Shown piece by piece: positions 37,354 through 46,114 of a stretch of DNA of 64,000 bases; position 1 is the first letter of the stretch, and each line of letters starts with the position of its first letter. The DNA comes from Cryobacterium sp. MP_M3. GTDB taxonomy: Bacteria; Actinomycetota; Actinomycetes; Actinomycetales; Microbacteriaceae. The notes beneath the pieces were generated by a model. It did not search any database and had not been told where the DNA came from. It saw only the letters and a program-made list of their open reading frames with translations. The DNA lies in the NCBI RefSeq assembly GCF_015752155.1, contig NZ_JADOVI010000015.1, forward strand, positions 1 to 64,000, written 5' to 3'. Both the position numbers and the translations under genes were made by a program.

Positions 37354-38922
37354 ATGGCCAGCCCCGACGAACCTCTCCGTTCCCGCAGCGGCACGCGCCT
37401 GTCCGCACTGTGGCGCCCCGCCGCGGCCGGTGTCGCCGCGGCGCTGGCCGGGCTGGGCGCGGCCGAGCTTGTCGCCGCGTTCCTCGCCCCGGCGGGCAGC
37501 CCGATCCTGGCCGTCGGTGCCCTCGTGATCGATCTCGTCCCTGGCTGGGTCAAGGAGCTGGTCATCGGCCTGTTCGGCACGGGCGACAAGGCGGTGCTGA
37601 TCGTCTGCGTCGCCCTGGGGGCGTTCGTGCTGGCCGCCGTCGCCGGTGTGCTCGAGTCCCGTCGCCCGCCGTTCGGCCGGGCGCTCGTCGTCGCGGCGGG
37701 CGCACTCGCGGTGGTCGCGGTGCTGACCCGGTCCGGCTCCGCCACCTTCGACGCCCTGCCCTCGGTCAGTGCGATGGTGGTCGCGGCGGTGCTGCTCACG
37801 GTGCTCACCACCCGTCTGCCGCGCACCATCGACCCGGACTCGGGCTCCTCCGGCGTCGGCCGCAGGGCGTTCCTGGCCTGGACCGGCGGGAGCGCCGGAC
37901 TCGGCCTCCTGGCCGTGATCGGCGGACAGCTGGTGTCGGCGGGCACCCGGGCCACGGATGCCGCCCGCGCCCGGTTCACCCTGCCGGCCCCGGCCGGAGC
38001 CCCGGCATCCATCCCGGCGGGAGCCGACCTCGGGACCGAGGGCCTCTCCCCCGTGATCACGCCGAACCTCGGCTTCTACCGGATCGACACGGCGCTGCAG
38101 GTCCCCCGGATCGACCCGGCCGCCTGGACGCTGAAGGTCACCGGGATGGTCGAGAACGAGGTCGAGCTGACCTTCGCGGAGCTCCTCGCCCTGCCGCTGG
38201 AGGAGAGCACGACGACGCTCACCTGTGTGTCCAACCCCGTCGGCGGTGACCTGATCGGCAACGCCACCTGGCTGGGCTATCCGATCCGGCTGCTGCTCGC
38301 CCGGGCGAAACCGCAGGCCGGCGCCGACATGGTGCTCTCGCGCAGCGAGGATGGCTGGACCGCGAGCACCCCGCTGGAGGTCCTCACCGATGACCGCAAC
38401 GCGATCCTCGCCGTCGGCATGAACGGCGTGCCGCTCCCCCTCGAGCACGGCTATCCGGTGCGGATGGTCGTGCCGGGCCTCTACGGCTACGTCTCGGCCA
38501 CCAAATGGGTGGTCGAGCTGAACGTCACCCGGTTCGACCGGGAGACCGCCTACTGGACCAGCCGCGGCTGGACCGAACGCGGCCCGGTGAAACTGTCCTC
38601 CAGGATCGACGTACCCCGCGCGGGCACCCGCGCACCGGCCGGACCGGTCACGGTCGCCGGCGTCGCCTGGTCGCAGCACGTGGGCATCCGTTCGGTGCAG
38701 GTGCAGGTCGACGACGGCCCCTGGAACGACGCGGCCCTGGCCGACGCGATCTCCGCCGACACCTGGCGCCAGTGGAGCTGGCAGTGGGCCGCCCCCACCG
38801 GCCGGCACACCATCCGGGTGCGGGCGACCGACGCCGCCGGGCTGGTGCAGACCTCGGTCGTGCGCGATGTCATCCCCGACGGGGCCACGGGACTGCACCA
38901 GGTGCCGGTGACGATCGGCTGA
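37354..38922 (+). CDS. Membrane-anchored sulfite-oxidase-type molybdopterin oxidoreductase
   Basis: The first 150 residues contain about four hydrophobic segments. A further segment near residues 170-195 follows a basic FLAWTGGSAG region that resembles a Tat-like signal anchor. The exported part is a sulfite-oxidase-fold Mo-cofactor domain. C291 in TLTCVSNPVGG is the likely Mo ligand, with NATWLGYPIRLLL and HGYPVRMVVPGLYGY behind it and a C-terminal dimerisation domain. It has 522 residues. It may be a methionine-sulfoxide or sulfite-type enzyme; the substrate and the electron partner are unknown. Confidence 0.92.
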   Translation: MASPDEPLRSRSGTRLSALWRPAAAGVAAALAGLGAAELVAAFLAPAGSPILAVGALVIDLVPGWVKELVIGLFGTGDKAVLIVCVALGAFVLAAVAGVLESRRPPFGRALVVAAGALAVVAVLTRSGSATFDALPSVSAMVVAAVLLTVLTTRLPRTIDPDSGSSGVGRRAFLAWTGGSAGLGLLAVIGGQLVSAGTRATDAARARFTLPAPAGAPASIPAGADLGTEGLSPVITPNLGFYRIDTALQVPRIDPAAWTLKVTGMVENEVELTFAELLALPLEESTTTLTCVSNPVGGDLIGNATWLGYPIRLLLARAKPQAGADMVLSRSEDGWTASTPLEVLTDDRNAILAVGMNGVPLPLEHGYPVRMVVPGLYGYVSATKWVVELNVTRFDRETAYWTSRGWTERGPVKLSSRIDVPRAGTRAPAGPVTVAGVAWSQHVGIRSVQVQVDDGPWNDAALADAISADTWRQWSWQWAAPTGRHTIRVRATDAAGLVQTSVVRDVIPDGATGLHQVPVTIG

Positions 38923-39041
38923 TTTGTCCACGGGCCTCCACCTGACCCGCGACAGGGCGGCCGGCCGGGCGTATCCTCAACAGCACAATCCTCGCGACGC
39001 GGCATTTCCGCCCCTGCAGCGAGCCGCTCGAAAGGACAGCC

Positions 39042-39434
39042 ATGCGCACCCAGACGAAGCTCTCCCCCGCTGACCTGCGGCACTTCGAGGGTCTGCTGCT
39101 GGAGGAGCGCCGCGACCTTGACGTCGCCCTCGGCCGGATCACCCACACCCTCGACGATGTGATCGAAGCCCGGAACAACGGCACCGCCGACGACGAGCAC
39201 GATCCCGAGGGTCCGACGCTCACGATGGAGTGGTCGCGGATCTCCGGCGTGCACAGCGAGTTCGAGGCGAAGGCGGCCACGATCGACCGGGCGCTCGCCC
39301 GGATCAGCGACGGCAGTTACGGACTGTGCGTGCGGGGAGGCGAGCCCATCGGGCGGGCCAGGCTCGAGGCCCGGCCCGCCGCCGAGTTGTGCATCGACTG
39401 CGCCCGTGACGCGGAGGCGCGCCTGCGGGCCTGA
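39042..39434 (+). CDS. DksA/TraR-type protein with incomplete zinc finger
   Basis: The 130-residue protein has an N-terminal coiled coil and a C-terminal DksA/TraR motif. In the expected C-x2-C...C-x2-C finger I see C96, then G99 in place of the second Cys, followed by C117 and C120. Zinc binding may therefore be weakened or use another ligand. DksA relatives bind the RNA polymerase secondary channel; whether this short actinobacterial form does so is not known. GAAAGGA precedes the ATG, and TATCCT about 70 nt upstream may be the -10. Confidence 0.85.
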   Translation: MRTQTKLSPADLRHFEGLLLEERRDLDVALGRITHTLDDVIEARNNGTADDEHDPEGPTLTMEWSRISGVHSEFEAKAATIDRALARISDGSYGLCVRGGEPIGRARLEARPAAELCIDCARDAEARLRA

Positions 39435-39466
39435 CCGCCGACCCGTTCGCCACTACCTCGGCCCGT

Positions 39467-41446
39467 CTACACCTCGTCGGCGACCGGGGCCGCGAACTGC
39501 GCGTTGTAGAGCGCGTGGTAGGCGCCACCGGCTGCGAGCAGTTCCGCGTGCGTGCCCAGCTCGACGATCCGGCCGGCCTCCATCACGAGGATGAGGTCAG
39601 CGTCGCGGATCGTCGACAGGCGGTGTGCGATGACGAAACTGGTGCGGTCGGCGCGGAGGGCGCTCATGGCCTTCTGCACGAGCACCTCGGTGCGGGTATC
39701 GACGGAGCTGGTCGCCTCGTCCAGGATGAGCACGCTCGGCTTGGCCAGGAACGCCCGGGCGATCGTGAGCAGCTGCTTCTCGCCCGCGCTGACGTTGCCG
39801 CCCTCGTCGTCGAGCACCGTGTCGTAGCCCTCCGGCAACGAGTGCACGAACCGGTCGACGTAGGTCGCCCGTGCGGCGGCCTGGATGTCCTCCTCCGAGG
39901 CATCCGGTCGCCCGTAGGCGATGTTCTCCCGGATGGTGCCGCCGAACAGCCAGGTGTCCTGCAACACCATGCCCATCCGACCGCGCAGGTCGTCGCGGGT
40001 CATCGTCGCCACGTCGACGCCGTCGAGGGTGATCCGGCCGGAATCCAGCTCATAGAAGCGCATCATCAGGTTGACCAGGGTGGTCTTGCCCGCGCCGGTC
40101 GGCCCGACGATCGCGACCGTCTGGCCCGGTTCCGCGACCAGGCTGATGTGCTCGATCAGGGGCTTGTCGGCGGTGTAGCGGAACGACACGTCCTCGAAGG
40201 CGAGCCGGCCGTGCACGGTGGCCGGGGTCTCGGCCGGTTCCGGGTCGGGGCTCTGCTCCTCTGCGTCGAGCAGGTCGAAGACGCGCTCGGCGGATGCGAC
40301 GCCGGACTGGAGCAGGTTGGCCATCGACCCGAGCTGGGCGAGCGGCTGGGTGAACTGGCGGGAGTACTGGATGAAGGCCTGCACATCGCCGAGCTGCATC
40401 GCGCCGGACGCCACCTGGAGCCCGCCGACGACGGCGATGCCGACGTAGACGAGGTTGCCGATGAACGTCATCGCCGGCATGATCATGCCGCTGATGAACT
40501 GGGCGCCGAAGCTGGCCTGGTAGAGTTCCTCGTTCTTGACCCTGAAGCGTTCTTCGACCTCCTTCTGGCGGCCGAAGACCTTGACCAGGGCGTGCCCGGT
40601 GAAGGTCTCCTCGATCTGGCCGTTGAGCTCGCCGGTGTTCTTCCACTGCCCCACGAAGAGTTTCTGCGAGCGCTTGGCGATGAGCATCGTGGTCACCAGG
40701 GTGAGCGGCACCGTGACCAGGGCGATCACGGCCAGCAGCGGCGAGAGCAGGAACATCATCACGATGACCCCGATCACGGTCAGCAGGGAGGTGACGATCT
40801 GGCTGAGGGACTGCTGCAGGCTCTGCGACACGTTGTCGACGTCGTTGGTGACCCGGCTGAGCAGTTCGCCGCGCTGAACGGAGTCGAAGTAGCGCAGTGG
40901 CAGGCGGTTGATCTTGGCCTCGATCTCGTCCCGCAGGCGGAACACCGTGCGCTGCACGACCCCGTTGAGCACATAGGCCTGGATCCAGCTGAACGCGGAC
41001 GACAGCACATAGAGGATCATCGCCCAGAGCAGCACGGCGGACAGCGCGGCGAAGTCGATGCCGAGCCCCGGGGTGAGCGTCATGCCGCTGAGCATGTCCG
41101 CCTTGGCCGTGTCCCCCGCCGCGCGGAGGCCGGCGATGACGTCGGCCTGGCTGACGCCGGCGGGGAGCGCCTTGGACACGATGCCGGAGAAGATGAGGTT
41201 CGTGCCCTGGCCGAGCAGCCGCGGGCCGATCACCGAGAAGGTGACGCTGACCACGGCGAGCACCAGCACGAGCAGGAGCCAGAGCCGTTCGGGCCTCAGC
41301 TTGCCGATCAGCCGTCGGGCCGAGGGCCCGAAGTTCATCGCCTTCTCGGCGGGGGCGCTCATGCCGCCGAACGGGCCGTGCCCGCCACCGGGTCCGCGGG
41401 CCGGCGGCCGGTCCGCGGCGGGCCGTTCCCTGGTTGCCTCGCTCAT
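39467..41446 (-). CDS. ABC exporter half-transporter, subunit 2 (canonical ATPase site)
   Basis: This 659-residue half-transporter has a six-helix membrane domain (about residues 55-370) and an ATPase domain with Walker A GPTGAGKTT, the signature NVSAGEKQLL and Walker B ILDEATSSVD, with the catalytic Glu. The first 40 residues are Gly/Pro-rich and cytosolic. The gene overlaps the upstream half-transporter by four bases (ATGA), so the two should form a heterodimer of the BmrCD/TmrAB kind. The substrate is probably a drug or lipid, inferred from the TetR gene in front. Confidence 0.92.
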   Translation of the reverse strand: MSEATRERPAADRPPARGPGGGHGPFGGMSAPAEKAMNFGPSARRLIGKLRPERLWLLLVLVLAVVSVTFSVIGPRLLGQGTNLIFSGIVSKALPAGVSQADVIAGLRAAGDTAKADMLSGMTLTPGLGIDFAALSAVLLWAMILYVLSSAFSWIQAYVLNGVVQRTVFRLRDEIEAKINRLPLRYFDSVQRGELLSRVTNDVDNVSQSLQQSLSQIVTSLLTVIGVIVMMFLLSPLLAVIALVTVPLTLVTTMLIAKRSQKLFVGQWKNTGELNGQIEETFTGHALVKVFGRQKEVEERFRVKNEELYQASFGAQFISGMIMPAMTFIGNLVYVGIAVVGGLQVASGAMQLGDVQAFIQYSRQFTQPLAQLGSMANLLQSGVASAERVFDLLDAEEQSPDPEPAETPATVHGRLAFEDVSFRYTADKPLIEHISLVAEPGQTVAIVGPTGAGKTTLVNLMMRFYELDSGRITLDGVDVATMTRDDLRGRMGMVLQDTWLFGGTIRENIAYGRPDASEEDIQAAARATYVDRFVHSLPEGYDTVLDDEGGNVSAGEKQLLTIARAFLAKPSVLILDEATSSVDTRTEVLVQKAMSALRADRTSFVIAHRLSTIRDADLILVMEAGRIVELGTHAELLAAGGAYHALYNAQFAAPVADEV

Positions 41447-43176
41447 GCTGCTTCCTCCGCTGTGAGCTGTGATGACACGATTTCCTGGTAGGTCCTGCTG
41501 CTGTCGAGCAGCTCCTGGTGGGTGCCCGCGCCGACGATGCGGCCGTCTTCGAGCACGAGGATCTGGTCGGCGTCGATGATGGTCGACACGCGCTGCGCGA
41601 CGATGATCATCGTCGCCCCGTCGGTGCCGGTCTTGAGGGCGGCGCGCAGCCGGGCATCCGTTGCCAGGTCGAGGGAGGAGAACGAGTCGTCGAAGATGTA
41701 GATCTCCGGGCGTTTGACCAGGGCGCGCGCGATCGCGAGTCGCTGTCGCTGGCCGCCGGACACGTTGGTGCCGCCCTGTGCGATCGGGGAGTCGAGTCCG
41801 TCCGGCATCTCCGAGACGAAGTCCTTCGCCTGGGCGATGGTGAGCGCCCGCCAGAGTTCCTCCTCGGTGGCGTCGGGCTTGCCGTATTCCAGGTTGCTGC
41901 GCACGGTGCCGGAGAACAGGTACGGTTTCTGCGGCACGAGGCCGATGTGCCCCCAGAGCAGGTCGGGGTTAAGCTCGCGCACGTCGACGCCGTCGACGAG
42001 CACCGAGCCGCTCGTGGCGTCGAAGAGCCGCGGCAGCAGGTTGACCAGGGTGGTCTTGCCGGAGCCGGTGCTGCCGATGATCGCGGTGGTCTGGCCGGAG
42101 CGGGCCAGGAAGCTCACATTGCGCAGCACCGGCTGCTCGGCTCCCGGGTAGGCGAAGCCCACGTCGAGCAGGGCGAGTTCACCGTGGCCGACGGTCGCGT
42201 TCACCGGGTTGGCCGGGGGAACCACGCTCGAGGCTGTGCTGAGCACCTCGCTGATCCGGTCGGCGGAGACGGTCGCCCGCGGAATCATCACGGCCATGAA
42301 AGTGGCCATCATCACGGCCATCAGGATCTGCATCAGGTAGGACAGGAAGGCGATCAGGGTGCCGACCTGCATCGAACCGTCCTGGATCCGGAACGCCCCG
42401 AACCAGATCACGGCCACGCTGGAGACGTTGAGCACGAGCATCACGATCGGGAACATGAGCGCCATCAGCCGGCCGGCGCGCAGCGCGTAGTCCGTGACGT
42501 CCTCGTTGGCCACGGCGAAGCGGGCCTGCTCGCGGTCCTCGCGCACGAACGCGCGGATGACCCGGATGCCGGTGAGCTGTTCGCGCAGCACCCGGTTGAT
42601 GGTGTCGATCTTCGTCTGCATCACCCGGAACAGGGGCACCATCCGCACGATGATCAGGCCGACGGCGATCAGGAGCACGGGCACGCTCACCGCGATCAGC
42701 CAGGAGAGTTGCACGTCCTGGCGGATCGCCATGATCACCCCGCCGATGGAGAGGATGGGCGCGGAGACCATCAGGGTGGAGGTCATCAGCACGAGCATCT
42801 GCACCTGCTGCACATCGTTGGTGGAGCGGGTGATCAGCGACGGGGCACCGAACCGGGTGACCTCCTGCTCGGAGTACTCGCCGACCCGGGAGAAGACGGC
42901 TCCGCGCAGGTCACGCCCGAGCGCCATCGCCGCCTTCGCGCCGAAGTAGACCGCGATGATCGAGCACACGATCTGGGCGAAGGTGATCAGCAGCATCATC
43001 CCGCCGACGCGGAGGATGTAGCCGGTGTCGCCCTTGGCGACCCCCTCGTCGATGATGTCGGCGTTGAGGGTGGGCAGGTAGAGCGACGCGATCGACTGCG
43101 CCAGCTGGAAGACGACGACCGCCGCCAGCAGGCGGCGGTACGGCCGCAGGTATTTCACGAGCAGTTTCCACAACAT
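41443..43176 (-). CDS. ABC exporter half-transporter, subunit 1 (degenerate Walker B)
   Basis: This 577-residue half-transporter has six membrane helices (about residues 15-310) and an ATPase domain with Walker A GSTGSGKTT and the signature NVSGGQRQRLAIARAL. After Walker B it has IFDDSFSSLD, with Asp in place of the catalytic Glu, as in degenerate sites of heterodimeric exporters. AGGAG stands before the ATG, 9 nt after the tetR stop. The tetR-ABC1-ABC2 order implies a repressor-controlled efflux operon. Confidence 0.93.
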   Translation of the reverse strand: MLWKLLVKYLRPYRRLLAAVVVFQLAQSIASLYLPTLNADIIDEGVAKGDTGYILRVGGMMLLITFAQIVCSIIAVYFGAKAAMALGRDLRGAVFSRVGEYSEQEVTRFGAPSLITRSTNDVQQVQMLVLMTSTLMVSAPILSIGGVIMAIRQDVQLSWLIAVSVPVLLIAVGLIIVRMVPLFRVMQTKIDTINRVLREQLTGIRVIRAFVREDREQARFAVANEDVTDYALRAGRLMALMFPIVMLVLNVSSVAVIWFGAFRIQDGSMQVGTLIAFLSYLMQILMAVMMATFMAVMIPRATVSADRISEVLSTASSVVPPANPVNATVGHGELALLDVGFAYPGAEQPVLRNVSFLARSGQTTAIIGSTGSGKTTLVNLLPRLFDATSGSVLVDGVDVRELNPDLLWGHIGLVPQKPYLFSGTVRSNLEYGKPDATEEELWRALTIAQAKDFVSEMPDGLDSPIAQGGTNVSGGQRQRLAIARALVKRPEIYIFDDSFSSLDLATDARLRAALKTGTDGATMIIVAQRVSTIIDADQILVLEDGRIVGAGTHQELLDSSRTYQEIVSSQLTAEEAA

Positions 43177-43185
43177 CGGGCTCTC

Positions 43186-43806
43186 CTAGGGGGCGTGGTG
43201 CGGGGTCGTGGTGGAGTGGTGCTGGACGGGCGCGCCCATGATGCCGTGCAGGATCAGGGCGGTGATCTCCGCGTCGTCGAAGTCGGGGCCGTCGCGGATC
43301 TGGGGCACGGATGCCGCGAGCGTCACCATCCGGACGATCTGGCCGACCCGTTCGGCCGGAACCCGGAACCGCTCGAGGTCGTCGGCGAGGATGCCGGCCA
43401 GGATCCCGGCGAATTCGCCGGCCACGTGGTGCCCCTTCTCGTGCCCGGGCGGGGGACCGTGCCGGCCGAGCGCGGTCATCAGGGTGAACAGCGTCGTGAA
43501 CCGGGCGCGCATCACGGCGACGATCGCCCGGAGCCGGTCCTCGAGCGGCAGGAGCGGGTCGATCGCCCGCAACTGCCGCCGGAACGGCTCGGGGTCGAGG
43601 TGGCGGGCGACGGCGGCCTGGATCAGCTCGTCCTTGCTGCCGAAGGCGCGGAAGATGGTGCCCTCGGCGATCCCTGCGCAGTCCGCGATCTGCCGGGTGG
43701 TGACGGCCTGCCCGTGCTCGAGCAGGAGCGGCGTGACGGCGTCGATCAGCATGGCCTGGCGGTCCTCGACGGACAGCGCTTTCGCTCGTGCGGGTTTGAC
43801 GACCAT
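43186..43806 (-). CDS. TetR-family repressor of the ABC exporter operon
   Basis: The 206-residue protein has an N-terminal helix-turn-helix (TTRQIADCAGIAEGTIFRAFGSKDEL, about residues 35-60) typical of TetR, then a helical ligand domain. I start it at the ATG at 43806, since TAAGAT lies 7 nt upstream; an ATG 10 codons earlier would lie upstream of the -10. A perfect 18-bp palindrome sits just behind that -10, so the protein probably represses its own operon. The two exporter genes follow at once. The ligand is unknown. Confidence 0.92.
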   Translation of the reverse strand: MVVKPARAKALSVEDRQAMLIDAVTPLLLEHGQAVTTRQIADCAGIAEGTIFRAFGSKDELIQAAVARHLDPEPFRRQLRAIDPLLPLEDRLRAIVAVMRARFTTLFTLMTALGRHGPPPGHEKGHHVAGEFAGILAGILADDLERFRVPAERVGQIVRMVTLAASVPQIRDGPDFDDAEITALILHGIMGAPVQHHSTTTPHHAP

Positions 43807-43821
43807 GCCCTCGATCTTAGA

Positions 43822-43839
43822 TGAGTGAGCGCTCACTCA
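43822..43839. promoter_or_regulatory. Palindromic TetR operator
   Basis: TGAGTGAGCGCTCACTCA is a perfect 18-bp palindrome. It lies 3 nt upstream of the tetR -10 (TAAGAT, 43819-43814), in the promoter spacer and -35 zone. Binding there would block transcription of tetR and the exporter genes. Confidence 0.8.
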
Positions 43840-43849
43840 CAAGGTTGGA

Positions 43850-44812
43850 TCAGGCGAAAAGGTCGGAGATCCAGGAGACCTCGGCCGCGCTGGGCTGCCA
43901 GGCGGTCGCGGCATCCGCGTTCTGCTCGATCTGCTCCGGCCTGGTGGCGCCCGCGATGACGCTGCTCAGCCCGGGCTGGGCGAGCAGCCAGGCCAGGGTG
44001 GCCGCGAGCATGGTCACGTCCCTCTCGTCACACCAGTCCCGGTAGGCCTCGATCAGGTCCCACGGGGCGTCGTCGACCAGGTGACGCCGGATCATCATGA
44101 TCCGGCTGTCGGCCGGGCCCCCGTCGCGGGAGAACTTGCCGGTGAGCAGCCCGTTGTAGAGCGGGAAGAACGGCAGGAACCCCAAGCCGTACGCGTTGAC
44201 GGCCGGCAGCACCTCGTCCTCCGCGTCACGCACCAGGAGGCTGTATTCGTTCTGGGCGGAGATGAACCGCGGATGCTGCGCGAGCCGGGCCGTGAACTCG
44301 GCCTCGGCGATCTGCCAGCCGGCCAGGTTGGAGTGGCCGATGTAGCGCACCTTGCCCTCGACGATCAGGTCGTCGAGGGTGTCGAGGGTCTCCTCGATCG
44401 GCGTATTCGGGTCGGGCTGGTGCAGCTGATACAGGTCGATCCAGTCCGTCTGCAGGCGCCGCAGCGACCCCTCCACGGCGCGGCGGATGTAGCGGCGGGA
44501 GCCCCTGGCGTTCCAGTCCGGCCCGTTCTGGCCGTTCATGTCCATCCCGAACTTGGTGGCGAGCACGATCTTGTCCCGGTTGCCGCGCAGGGCGTGGCCC
44601 ATCAGGGTCTCGCTGAGGCCCCGCTCGGCACCGTAGATGTCGGCCGTGTCGAACAGGGTGACGCCCGCCGCGATGGCGGCATCGACCACCGCGGTGGTGC
44701 CGGCCTGCCCGGCCGTGGCGGTTCCGGCCCGGCCGAAGTTGTTGCAGCCGAGGCCGATCGTGGACACCATTAGTCCGGACTTTCCGAGGGAGCGGTACTC
44801 GATCTCTGCCAT
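43850..44812 (-). CDS. Aldo/keto reductase
   Basis: This 320-residue NADPH-dependent TIM-barrel reductase shows LFDTADIYGAERGLSE near residue 50 with the catalytic Asp and Tyr, VLATKFGMD with the Lys, and YIGHSNLAG near 155. It resembles the YghZ/potassium-channel-beta type of AKR. The ATG at 44812 is preferred over GTG at 44815 because TAGTCT lies exactly 6 nt upstream. It is upstream of tetR on the same strand but ends before the operator. The physiological substrate is unknown. Confidence 0.92.
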   Translation of the reverse strand: MAEIEYRSLGKSGLMVSTIGLGCNNFGRAGTATAGQAGTTAVVDAAIAAGVTLFDTADIYGAERGLSETLMGHALRGNRDKIVLATKFGMDMNGQNGPDWNARGSRRYIRRAVEGSLRRLQTDWIDLYQLHQPDPNTPIEETLDTLDDLIVEGKVRYIGHSNLAGWQIAEAEFTARLAQHPRFISAQNEYSLLVRDAEDEVLPAVNAYGLGFLPFFPLYNGLLTGKFSRDGGPADSRIMMIRRHLVDDAPWDLIEAYRDWCDERDVTMLAATLAWLLAQPGLSSVIAGATRPEQIEQNADAATAWQPSAAEVSWISDLFA

Positions 44813-44818
44813 CACCCC

Positions 44819-44824
44819 AGACTA
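44819..44824 (-). promoter_or_regulatory. Putative -10 of leaderless aldo/keto reductase promoter
   Basis: TAGTCT on the minus strand is followed by 6 nt and the ATG at 44812. The spacing decides between two adjacent start codons. Confidence 0.45.
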
Positions 44825-44869
44825 GGGCCGCACGCCTGTGCTAAACAGGAAACAATCAAAGGGGTGCCA

Positions 44870-46012
44870 GTGAGTCCACTCACGCTCGGAGTAATGTCTC
44901 GTTCCGGCAAGCCAAACGAGCGCCGGCTGCCCCTGCACCCGCAGCACCTGGAGCGGATCGATCCTGCCGTGCGCCGGCAGATCTTCCTCGAGGCCGGCTA
45001 CGGCGAGCTGTTCGGCGTGTCCGACGCCCACCTCGCGCCGCTGGTGGGCGGCCTGCGCACCCGGGACGAGCTCATCCGGGACTGCGACGTCATCCTCCTG
45101 GCCAAGCCGCTGCTGCGCGATGTCGCCGAGCTGCGCGACGGGCAGGTGCTCTGGGGCTGGCCGCACTGCGTGCAGGATGCCGCGCTCACCCAGCTGGCCA
45201 TCGACAAGCGGCTGACCCTGATCGCGTTCGAGGCGATGAACCACTGGACCGGCGGCGGCGACTTCCACCTGCACGTGCTGCACAAGAACAACGAGCTGGC
45301 CGGCTACTCCTCCGTGCTGCACGCCCTGGCGCTGACCGGGTCGACCGGCGACTACGGCCGCCGGCTCCGGGCCGCGGTGATCGGCTTCGGCGCAACGGCC
45401 CGGGGCGCGGTGACGGCGCTGAACGCCCTCGGCGTCTACGACGTGACCGTGCTGACCAGTCGCGACGTCACTGCGGTCAGTTCCCCGATCCACTCCGCGC
45501 AGATCGTGCAGCTCGAACACGGCTCGGGCCCGCACGAGAACTCAGCCCTGCCCGATGGCGCCCGGGTTCCCCTGCCGCAGTACCTCGCCGGCTACGACAT
45601 CATCGTCAACTGCGTGCTCCAGGACCCGAACGCCCCGCTCGTCTTCCTGACCGACGACGACCTGCCGCTGCTCATGCCCGGCTCCCTGATCATCGACGTC
45701 TCCTGCGACTCCGGCATGGGCTTCTCCTGGGCGAAGCCCACGTCGTTCGACCACCCGACCTTCCCGGTCGGTGACAACGTGACCTACTACGCCGTCGACC
45801 ACAGTCCCTCCTACCTGTGGAACTCCGCCACCTGGGAGATCAGCGAGGCACTGCTCCCCTACCTCCCGGAACTCCTCGGCGGTGCCGCGGCCTGGGACGC
45901 GAACGAGACCCTGCGGCGGGCGATCGAGATCCGCGAGGGGGTCATCCAGAACCCCGACATCCTGGCCTTCCAGCGGCGTTCCGGTGACTACCCGCATCCG
46001 CTCCTGGACTGA
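44870..46012 (+). CDS. Alanine dehydrogenase/PNT-family protein, CEOS-like
   Basis: The 380-residue protein has the two-domain alanine dehydrogenase/transhydrogenase fold. It opens with GVMSRSGKPNERRLPLHP, has ALALTGSTGDYGRRLRAAVIGFGATARG near residue 165 as the NAD(P) loop, and DHSPSYLWNSATWEIS near the end. This pattern is closest in my memory to N5-(carboxyethyl)ornithine synthase-type enzymes rather than true alanine dehydrogenase. The amino-acid substrate is unclear. GTG at 44870 is chosen because AAAGGGG lies 5 nt before it; GTG at 44864 is the alternative. Confidence 0.8.
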   Translation: MSPLTLGVMSRSGKPNERRLPLHPQHLERIDPAVRRQIFLEAGYGELFGVSDAHLAPLVGGLRTRDELIRDCDVILLAKPLLRDVAELRDGQVLWGWPHCVQDAALTQLAIDKRLTLIAFEAMNHWTGGGDFHLHVLHKNNELAGYSSVLHALALTGSTGDYGRRLRAAVIGFGATARGAVTALNALGVYDVTVLTSRDVTAVSSPIHSAQIVQLEHGSGPHENSALPDGARVPLPQYLAGYDIIVNCVLQDPNAPLVFLTDDDLPLLMPGSLIIDVSCDSGMGFSWAKPTSFDHPTFPVGDNVTYYAVDHSPSYLWNSATWEISEALLPYLPELLGGAAAWDANETLRRAIEIREGVIQNPDILAFQRRSGDYPHPLLD

Positions 46013-46102
46013 CCACCCGGCGACGGCCATCCCTCCCCAGGCCCGGCCCGGGCGCGTTCCCGCCGTGTCCGAAACCCGCCAGAACAGGTCGGCGGCGCCG
46101 AC

Positions 46103-46108
46103 TACAGT
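46103..46108 (+). promoter_or_regulatory. Putative -10 of leaderless ogt-tag promoter
   Basis: TACAGT is followed by 6 nt and the ATG of ogt at 46115. It would drive the two-gene alkylation repair unit. Confidence 0.48.
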
Positions 46109-46114
46109 CGAGAC

